From the NCBI GenBank assembly GCA_003216275.1, contig QCJC01000005.1:62001-126000 (forward strand): a DNA stretch of 64,000 nt. Direction: 5' to 3'. The stretch is from Prochlorococcus sp. AG-402-P18. Its GTDB lineage: Bacteria > Cyanobacteriota > Cyanobacteriia > PCC-6307 > Cyanobiaceae. Numbering within the stretch: position 1 is the first letter of the stretch; every line of letters starts with the position of its first letter. Under the pieces are notes generated by a model. It was not told where the DNA came from and did not search any database. It was given only the letters and a program-made list of their open reading frames with translations. Shown here one piece after another: positions 58,301-64,000 of the stretch. Both the position numbers and the translations under genes were made by a program.

Positions 58301-59907
58301 TGCCTGGGCCAAAGGTTGATGAATACATAGCAAAGCTTCGTAATAGCAAGCCAGGAGTAGCTCTTATTTCTCCTCCTCCTCATCATGACATCTATTCCAT
58401 AGAGGATCTTGCCCAACTTATTCATGACCTACATCAAATAAATCCAACAGCAAAAGTCAGTGTGAAATTAGTTGCTGAGATAGGGATTGGCACAATTGCA
58501 GGGGGAGTAGCCAAAGCCAATGCTGATGTCATCCAAATTTCAGGACATGATGGAGGGACGGGTGCATCGCCACTTAGTTCAATTAAACATGCTGGATTGC
58601 CATGGGAACTTGGATTAACGGAAGTTCATCGCTCTTTATTAGAGAATGGTCTTCGCAAAAGGGTTTTATTAAGAGCAGATGGAGGTTTAAAGACAGGATG
58701 GGATGTCCTAATTGCGGCTTTACTTGGAGCAGAAGAATATGGTTTTGGAACAATCGCAATGATTGCCGAAGGTTGCATAATGGCGAGGATTTGCCATACA
58801 AACAAATGTCCAGTAGGCATAGCAACTCAACAAGAAGGTTTAAGAAAAAGATTCCCTGGATTACCAGAACATGTCGTTAACTTTTTCATCTTCGTAGCTG
58901 AGGAAGTCAGACAATTAATGAGTCAAGTTGGAGTGGCAAAATTCGAGGATCTTATTGGCAGAACAGATCTATTAATTCCAAGAAATATAGACTTAACTAA
59001 AACAAAAGAAGTTGACCTATCTAGCCTGCTCAAACCTATAGATAATTCAACTGATCGTTCATGGTTAAGCCACGAAATCGAAGCTCATAGCAATGGAGAG
59101 GTTCTTGAAAATTCACTCCTCAAAGATGAAGAAGTTTCTAATGCAATTCAAACTCAGGGAAGCATTATTAAAGAAATTCCAATTGTTAATACAGACAGAA
59201 GTGTTTGTGCACGAATATCTGGAGAAATAGCTAAAAAGTATGGAAATAAAGGTTTTCATGGGAATTTAAATTTGATATTTAAAGGTTCAGCGGGGCAAAG
59301 CTTTGGTGCATTTATTTTAAAAGGAATGAATATTTCTTTGATAGGAGAAGCTAATGATTATGTAGGGAAAGGCATTAACGGAGGTTCCATTACGATTGTT
59401 CCCGAAATTATTAATGACACATCTAACACTCAGGTAATACTTGGCAACACATGTCTATATGGAGCAACTGGTGGGAAATTATTCGCCCTTGGAATAGCTG
59501 GAGAACGTTTTGGTGTTCGCAATAGTGGAGCTCATGCTGTTATTGAGGGCGCTGGAGACCATTGTTGCGAATATATGACTGGAGGAGTAGTTGTTGTGCT
59601 TGGAAAAACTGGAAGAAATATAGGAGCAGGAATGACTGGAGGCATAGCTTTTATTCTTGATAAAAAAAATGAACTTGACTTAAGAATGAATAAAGAAATT
59701 GTTGAGGTCCATCATCTAACTGCAACTAACCAAGAACAATTCTTAAATGACCTAATTATTGAATATCATCAGAAAACCAAAAGTCCTTTAGCAAAAAAAA
59801 TCCTCTCAGACTGGTCTTCGTGGAAAAATTTATTTAAGATTGTAGTTCCTCCAAGCGAAAAGAATAAATTAGGTATTGAGGAGGCGCTGGAGAAAGCAAC
59901 AATATAG
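55318..59907 (+). CDS. gltB: ferredoxin-dependent glutamate synthase
   Basis: Transfers the glutamine amide to 2-oxoglutarate with ferredoxin electrons. The 1529 residues begin with a propeptide, then Cys28 (DSCGVGF), the N-terminal nucleophile glutaminase. The FMN-binding synthase domain follows with HDGGTGASPL and the 3Fe-4S cysteines in CIMARICHTNKCPVGIATQ. The GXGXG repeat C-terminal domain ends the protein. The single-chain form without an NADH subunit, and the cyanobacterial setting, argue for ferredoxin. It closes the nitrogen route fed by urease here. Confidence 0.96.
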   Translation: MHQQPSRSNWPYCDSTYPDAFSGEKDSCGVGFIANVEGKQNNWVLSQALRGLSCMEHRGGCGGDGDSGDGAGILCEIPWSFLRQVWGTAKQCDPHLSGIGMIFMPKDSKNREIAKKICEQEAELLGITSKGWRDVPVHEEVLGKLARENEPFITQWLVDVKDKEINLEALLFRLRQKISNRANIELKEDELGLYICSLSSKTIVYKGMVRSEILAPFYNDLKDDRFEVSYAVYHRRFSTNTLPKWPLAQPMRLLGHNGEINTLLGNINWAKATETDISSVWKENANDLKPIVNNLYSDSANLDLNLELLVRSGRPITDSLLTLIPEAFRDQPELINKPEITAFYEYAAGTQEPWDGPALIVFTDGRNIGATLDRNGLRPARYCITKNGYVVMGSETGVVELEENLIQEKGRLGPGQMLAVDLESKRILRNWDVKEESANRYPYLDWLKANRINLNNQSWETNNKFDKQKLLQQQIAFGFTAEDFDYIINSMAANAKEPTYCMGDDIPLAILSNKSHILYNYFKQRFAQVTNPPIDPLREKLVTSLEMNLGIRKAPLRPKAESARLIHIKSPILNEKELISITKSELSCKLISTLIPINDDKINLEKGLKNLCQEAEDTVINGGEILILSDRDINQDNSYIPPLLAVGAVHHHLLRKGLRLKTSIIIDTAQCWSTHHIACLIGFGASAICPWLTWETTRHWWQLPKTQKLISDGKLSNLSIEIAQDNVKKAMEDGLRKILSKIGISVLASYHGAQIFEAIGIGADLIDLAFKGTTSRIAGLTLSELSLETFSFHKKAFPELEQKKLDFNGFVQYRNSGEFHLNNPEMSKILHAAVKAGPGYDHFKTYQKLLESRPATTLRDLLTFKTATQPLPLDQIESVESICQRFCTGGMSLGALSREAHEVLAIAMNRIGGKSNSGEGGEDPARFNVLKDVDENNQSKTLPNLKGLLNGDTACSAIKQIASGRFGVTPEYLTSGKQLEIKVAQGAKPGEGGQLPGPKVDEYIAKLRNSKPGVALISPPPHHDIYSIEDLAQLIHDLHQINPTAKVSVKLVAEIGIGTIAGGVAKANADVIQISGHDGGTGASPLSSIKHAGLPWELGLTEVHRSLLENGLRKRVLLRADGGLKTGWDVLIAALLGAEEYGFGTIAMIAEGCIMARICHTNKCPVGIATQQEGLRKRFPGLPEHVVNFFIFVAEEVRQLMSQVGVAKFEDLIGRTDLLIPRNIDLTKTKEVDLSSLLKPIDNSTDRSWLSHEIEAHSNGEVLENSLLKDEEVSNAIQTQGSIIKEIPIVNTDRSVCARISGEIAKKYGNKGFHGNLNLIFKGSAGQSFGAFILKGMNISLIGEANDYVGKGINGGSITIVPEIINDTSNTQVILGNTCLYGATGGKLFALGIAGERFGVRNSGAHAVIEGAGDHCCEYMTGGVVVVLGKTGRNIGAGMTGGIAFILDKKNELDLRMNKEIVEVHHLTATNQEQFLNDLIIEYHQKTKSPLAKKILSDWSSWKNLFKIVVPPSEKNKLGIEEALEKATI

Positions 59908-59916
59908 AAAAAAAGA

Positions 59917-60228
59917 ATGCCTATATTTATTAAGACAGAAAAGTTTAAAGATAAAACCTTAGAATTATCTAATATTGAAAGGAAAAAATTCTTATTAATG
60001 CATAAAGAATGGGTCAAAGATATTACTAAATTAGGCCATTACATCCATAGTGGATATTTAATAAATGAAAAAAAGATGCCTGGCGGTGGAGGTTTATTAA
60101 TTCTTGAAGCGAAGGATTATTTAACAGCAAAGAAGATCATAGAAAATGATCCCATGATTAAAAATAATTTAGTTATCTGGGATCTTCAAGAATGGATACC
60201 TATTGATGGAAGTAAACCTAAGTTTTGA
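59917..60228 (+). CDS. YCII-related protein
   Basis: The 103 residues resemble the YCII-like fold (MHKEWVKDITKLGHYIHSGYL, GGGGLLILEAKDYLTAKKIIENDPMI), with a conserved His/Asp pair typical of the family. Function unknown. 9 bases after gltB, convergent with lipA. Confidence 0.8.
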   Translation: MPIFIKTEKFKDKTLELSNIERKKFLLMHKEWVKDITKLGHYIHSGYLINEKKMPGGGGLLILEAKDYLTAKKIIENDPMIKNNLVIWDLQEWIPIDGSKPKF

Positions 60229-60230
60229 AA

Positions 60231-61100
60231 TCATCTTGGATGAGACATCATTAATTTTTTAACTTCTCCTGCGTGATAACTACTTCTAGTTAATGGTGAA
60301 CTAATGACCTGCAAAAACCCTAAATTATTTTCTCCCTCAAAACGGTAACTATCAAATTGAGAAGGAGATACAAATCTATTAACAGGTAAATGTTTTGGTC
60401 CTGGTGATAAATATTGGCCAATAGTTACTATATCAACTTTATTTAGATTCAGATCATAAAGAACACTCAAAATCTCTTCATCTGTTTCCCCTAATCCAGC
60501 CATTAAGCCAGATTTCGTATAAACTCTTGGCCAACCTTCACGAACTCTTTTTAATAATTCCAAAGACCTTTTATATTTTCCTTGAGGTCTGACTCTTGGA
60601 TATAGCCTTGGAACTGTCTCGATATTGTGATTTAGTACATTTGGAGCGGCATCCAAAATAACTTTCAAAGCATCCCAATTACCGCAAAGATCTGGAATTA
60701 AAACTTCAATAGAGGTAAAAGGAGATCTGCTTTGAACAGCCTTAATACATTTCAAAAATTGACTAGCGCCACCATCTTCTAAGTCATCGCGATTGACGGA
60801 AGTTATAACAACATGAGTTAAGCCCATCCTGTAAACAGCTTCTCCTAAACGATCAGGTTCTGATGGATCTAAAAGCCTTTTCGAATTATCAAATGAAATA
60901 TCGCAATAAGGGCATTTCCTAGTGCAGGCAGGTCCCATTATTAAAAAAGTAGCAGTTCCTCCTGCAAAACATTCTCCAATATTTGGACAACTTGCTTCCT
61001 GACAAACTGTATTGAGTTTTAAATCAACTAATAGATCAGCAACATTGCCAATCCTCTCTTGCTGTGGTGCCTTAACACGTAACCAGTCTGGTTTAAGCAA
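60231..61100 (-). CDS. lipA: lipoyl synthase
   Basis: Radical SAM enzyme that inserts sulfur into octanoyl groups to make lipoate. The 289 residues have the auxiliary cluster Cys in [16 protein letters not shown] and the SAM cluster [11 protein letters not shown], plus the C-terminal RSSYHAGE. Start TTG at 61100 precedes [11 protein letters not shown], the usual LipA opening. Cyanobacteria may have two copies; only this one is in the window. Confidence 0.95.
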   Translation of the reverse strand: MLKPDWLRVKAPQQERIGNVADLLVDLKLNTVCQEASCPNIGECFAGGTATFLIMGPACTRKCPYCDISFDNSKRLLDPSEPDRLGEAVYRMGLTHVVITSVNRDDLEDGGASQFLKCIKAVQSRSPFTSIEVLIPDLCGNWDALKVILDAAPNVLNHNIETVPRLYPRVRPQGKYKRSLELLKRVREGWPRVYTKSGLMAGLGETDEEILSVLYDLNLNKVDIVTIGQYLSPGPKHLPVNRFVSPSQFDSYRFEGENNLGFLQVISSPLTRSSYHAGEVKKLMMSHPR

Positions 61101-61236
61101 AGCTCTTTTAATAACAAACTAACTTTAGAAAGAATTTCCAGATTGACTTGATTTTTTAACTTCTTCTAAACCTGATTGCTAAAAATAAGCTTAAAACTAA
61201 GTATTCGATTTTCTGGTTCATAGTAATCAAAAAAAA

Positions 61237-63018
61237 TTATTTGGAGAAGTAGCCTCTTGGAGTTAAAAATCTATTGTCTTTAATAACACTCTGACTATTA
61301 CCAATGACCAAAATAGTAAGCATATCGACCTGATCAAATGGCATGGTTTCAAGAGTATGTATTTCAATGCTTTCATCTGGCCTTCCAATCTCTCTAGCGA
61401 TAGCAACAGGTGTGCATGGTTTGCGAAATTCGATTAATAAATCAATAGTCTTTTTTAACTGCCAATCACGTTTTTTTGATTTTGGATTAAATATTGCGAT
61501 AACAAAATCACCTGTCGCTGCACTTTTTATTCTCCTCTCAATTTGATTCCACGGAGTCAAAAGATCACTTAAAGAGATAGAACAAAAATCATGCATAAAA
61601 GGAGCACCTAGTTTTGCAGCAGCCATCTGAAAAGAGCTAATACCTGGATGAACTTGAAATAAAGGCCTTGAATCAATCTTTTCATTTAGCCAAAGTTCAA
61701 GAGCCAAGCCTGCCATTCCATAAATTCCACTGTCGCCAGATGAAATAAGAGCAACCCTTACTCCCTCTTTTGCAAGATCAAGAGCGTATTGACACCGATC
61801 TTTTTCAAAAGTTAATTCTGAATCAATACGAACCTGATCAGGACGACGAATTGAATCCAAATAATTCAAGTAAGGGGTATAACCGATCCAAGCAGAGCAT
61901 CTAGTTAAAGCTCTACGAGAGTCAGAGGTAAGCATTTCCAAATCTCCAGGTCCACTGCCAATCAAATGCAATTCACCTCTATGAGGTGCAAAGGGAATTG
62001 ATACCTCGACCAATGCAATTGTTACGGCACCGCACTCATCCTCGTTGGAATAATAGATTTTTTTTTCTTGTATCAATCTTCCAGACTGAGCTCCTAACAA
62101 AATTGCGGCAGCTTCAGCTACCGAGGGAGTTCCCATTTCATTCAAAACCACATTTGAAGGAGTTGGCACGTTGACTTGTGAAAGTTCAAGGCCACTAAAA
62201 AAATAAATTGGCCATTCATTTTTTTTTGACAAATTCAATAATCCTATTTCATCATTTTTTTTATCAATAGTTGCTAAGCCAGAGATTGAAAGAGGTGATA
62301 ATCCATTTTGATTCAAAGACTCATTAATTGCTCTTTGAATGACCTTTTCATCTGTATTTCTCTCACAGCCAATCCCAATGATTATTGTCGGTGGATGCCA
62401 TGAACATATGTTCTTATTTTCATGACCTATATATAAGTCGATATTTTTAAAAGATAGTGGATCATTTTTCTCTAAAAAAGAGAAATTGGAACAACCCTTT
62501 AATTTCTGCCACAATTTTGATCCTTTGCCTTGAAAAACAATATTTTTTTGTTCTTTAGACTGACTAATCATTAACTTTCGCCAATCGACATTCTCTCCTC
62601 CTCTTTTCCAACCCCATCCTTCACCAAAACAATCCAAAGGGATTCTTCTTTCTGTAAATGAATCTGAGGTGCAAATCACTTCTGCTTCTAAAGCAGCTGC
62701 TAATTCACTAGCAAATCGATCTCCTCCTTGCTTATGGCCTCCTAAAAGAGTAATAACATTTTTAGCTTTTGAATCCATTACTAGTATTGCTGGATCATTT
62801 TCTTTAGATCTCACAAAAGGAGATATGAGTCTGACTACAGCGCCGATTGAACCTAAAAAAATTAATTTATTATTGTTCTGCCAATAATCTTTTAAAAAAT
62901 CAATTGGTGAGGATTCAACTAAACCTTCAATTTTTTTTTCTAAAGAAAGAGATGAACCATTAGATATAAAAATTTGATCTACATGTTTGCTTGCTTGTAA
63001 TCTCTCAAGCAAAGGCAA
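61237..63018 (-). CDS. CbiG-CobJ fusion, cobalamin biosynthesis
   Basis: The 593 residues combine an N-terminal CbiG half (GGHKQGGDRFASELAAALEAEVICTSDS, then IGIGCERNTDEKVIQRAI) and a C-terminal CobJ/CbiH methyltransferase half (LHLIGSGPGDLEMLTSDSRRAL, LISSGDSGIYGMAG) that methylates precorrin-3B at C17. The first canonical start is TTG 63018, but the frame upstream to about 63051 encodes SKRIAFGFSLSA, which looks like the normal opening of CbiG. The true start may be further upstream with an unusual codon. Confidence 0.9.
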   Translation of the reverse strand: MPLLERLQASKHVDQIFISNGSSLSLEKKIEGLVESSPIDFLKDYWQNNNKLIFLGSIGAVVRLISPFVRSKENDPAILVMDSKAKNVITLLGGHKQGGDRFASELAAALEAEVICTSDSFTERRIPLDCFGEGWGWKRGGENVDWRKLMISQSKEQKNIVFQGKGSKLWQKLKGCSNFSFLEKNDPLSFKNIDLYIGHENKNICSWHPPTIIIGIGCERNTDEKVIQRAINESLNQNGLSPLSISGLATIDKKNDEIGLLNLSKKNEWPIYFFSGLELSQVNVPTPSNVVLNEMGTPSVAEAAAILLGAQSGRLIQEKKIYYSNEDECGAVTIALVEVSIPFAPHRGELHLIGSGPGDLEMLTSDSRRALTRCSAWIGYTPYLNYLDSIRRPDQVRIDSELTFEKDRCQYALDLAKEGVRVALISSGDSGIYGMAGLALELWLNEKIDSRPLFQVHPGISSFQMAAAKLGAPFMHDFCSISLSDLLTPWNQIERRIKSAATGDFVIAIFNPKSKKRDWQLKKTIDLLIEFRKPCTPVAIAREIGRPDESIEIHTLETMPFDQVDMLTILVIGNSQSVIKDNRFLTPRGYFSK

Positions 63019-63078
63019 AGCGCTTAAAGAAAATCCAAATGCAATCCTTTTTGAAGTTTTTACTAATGTTTTTTCCAG

Positions 63079-63640
63079 AACGAGAGATAAAATAAATTTT
63101 TGATTTATTTACATAAGGTAGCCTCTTAAAGAAAGCTTTAGTAAAAATCAAACATCAAAAACCGTGAAATAGTCTTTAAACAAATTTATTGAAATCAATA
63201 AAAAGCTCTTATCAAGAAATAAAATAGTATTTTTACCTAGCCATTAGCATCCAATTAAACTTTGCAAAGCCAAGAAAGCCTTACATAACAATTTTTTTAC
63301 CTAATTAATATCTATAAGAAGTTAAGCCCCTAGACCTAAAAAACTTTCTTGCCTGCACTCCACGAAAGGCAAATATTTACTAATTAAGAAAAACCGTGGA
63401 TTCAATGACCACTTAAGAATAAAAGTGTAGAACATTTGTTACATGCTTCCGTAGTAACTGACTGTCTACTTTATGCTTATCACATAACCCTTATATAGGT
63501 TTTCAAGTAACTTCAAAGGTAGGTCTTGAATGCCTGAAATCTTTCACCAAAGTAATCTCACTTCATAAGTAAAATTACTTGCTAAAGATTTCACCCTAGT
63601 CTTTCCAAGATTAGGCTCCCAAACCTCGATCACATTCCTG
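63079..63640. other. intergenic region upstream of psaA
   Basis: About 560 bases without a gene. It holds short hairpins (TTGCCT 63349-63354 with AGGCAA 63367-63372). I see no frame with gene-like composition. The psaA promoter should lie here. Confidence 0.5.
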
Positions 63641-63647
63641 AAGGAAT
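63634..63647 (+). promoter_or_regulatory. psaA ribosome-binding site in a small hairpin
   Basis: AAGGA at 63641-63645 is 8 bases before the psaA ATG, a good Shine-Dalgarno. It sits in ATTCC-TGAA-GGAAT, a 5-bp hairpin that could hide it. Confidence 0.6.
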
Positions 63648-63653
63648 CACTCG

Positions 63654-64000
63654 ATGACCATTAGCCCACCAGAAAAAGAACAAAAAAAAGAACCGGTTCT
63701 CGATAAACCTATCGAAACTGATGCAATCCCTGTAGATTTTTCCAAGCTTGATAAGCCTGGTTTTTGGTCAAAATCCCTTGCTAAAGGGCCAAAGACTACT
63801 ACATGGATATGGAATCTTCATGCTGATGCGCATGATTTTGATACTCATGTTGGAGATCTCCAAGAAACCAGTAGAAAAGTATTTTCTGCTCATTTTGGAC
63901 ATCTAGCAGTCATCTTTATTTGGATGAGTGCAGCTTTTTTCCATGGAGCTCGCTTTTCTAATTATTCTGGATGGCTCTCTGATCCAACTCATGTCAAGCC
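63654..64000 (+). CDS. psaA: photosystem I P700 apoprotein A1 (partial)
   Basis: Core chlorophyll-binding subunit of photosystem I. The first 115 residues are present: a polar N-terminus ([14 protein letters not shown]...), then [47 protein letters not shown], matching PsaA, with several chlorophyll-ligand His residues. It runs off the window edge. Confidence 0.97.
   Translation, partial: MTISPPEKEQKKEPVLDKPIETDAIPVDFSKLDKPGFWSKSLAKGPKTTTWIWNLHADAHDFDTHVGDLQETSRKVFSAHFGHLAVIFIWMSAAFFHGARFSNYSGWLSDPTHVK

Noticed and set aside
58583-58880. Frames on both strands inside gltB
   Set aside because: They lie inside the FMN-binding domain of glutamate synthase and have no independent support.

Overview
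The window is a gene-dense, AT-rich stretch of a marine picocyanobacterial chromosome, almost certainly Prochlorococcus. It probably belongs to a low-light-adapted, NATL-like lineage, but that clade placement is an inference. The evidence is the start of psaA at the right edge, a ferredoxin-type glutamate synthase, an MPBQ/MSBQ methyltransferase, an RNase E ending in the cyanobacterial basic tail, a CbiG-CobJ fusion, two porins with the marine picocyanobacterial leader (MKLFQQLL...PAALG), a urease and urea-transport locus, and many TTG starts and tiny genes. I see no insertion sequence, prophage, CRISPR array or rRNA, and only one tRNA.

Layout. 1-10.1 kb: rpsT, hisD, rpiA, an HtrA protease, the rimP-nusA-ylxR-infB translation/transcription operon, a DUF3493 membrane protein and tRNA-Thr(CGT). 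10.3-11.6 kb: folE and a secreted unknown. 11.8-21.3 kb: a metal-homeostasis island. It holds a porin with a His/Met-rich N-terminus, two DUF3721 proteins, a ribbon-helix-helix protein with a Cys-rich tail, znuB, a Fur-family regulator (probable Zur), znuC and znuA around a Zur-like box, a COG0523 GTPase and a WD40 protein. 21.4-25.2 kb: an accessory stretch of tiny genes, a 2OG-Fe(II) oxygenase, a cupin-like protein, an Hli/LHC-motif protein, a small zinc-ribbon protein, a possibly broken membrane gene and a candidate structured RNA. 25.2-35.6 kb: urea use, with urtABCDE, ureEFG and, divergently, ureDABC; a perfect NtcA box lies upstream of urtA. 35.6-40.3 kb: small genes, a second porin, an RRM protein, rpsU and a half-length AbrB-like protein. 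40.3-50.2 kb: a B12-type radical SAM protein, a CPBP protease, clpS, dapL, rne-rnhB, a DUF1997 gene, pheA, an MPBQ methyltransferase and a LON-domain protein. 50.3-55.0 kb: the str operon (rpsL-rpsG-fusA-tuf-rpsJ). 55.1-64 kb: gltB, a YCII protein, lipA, cbiG-cobJ and the start of psaA.

How the parts work together. Urea is imported by UrtABCDE and split by nickel urease. The ammonium released would enter glutamate through glutamine synthetase (not in this window) and the Fd-GOGAT encoded here; NtcA probably links urea uptake to nitrogen status. In the zinc island a Zur-type repressor, a ZnuABC importer and a COG0523 chaperone-type GTPase look like one zinc-starvation response.

The most interesting observation is that the zinc-binding protein ZnuA and the COG0523 GTPase carry the same roughly 110-130 residue inserted domain (FEW[A/T]GVF ... 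DPxM ... FT[E/Q]H), which neither family normally has. Together with the WD40 gene overlapping the GTPase, the His/Met-rich porin and the DUF3721 proteins, this may be an under-described zinc acquisition and allocation system of marine cyanobacteria.
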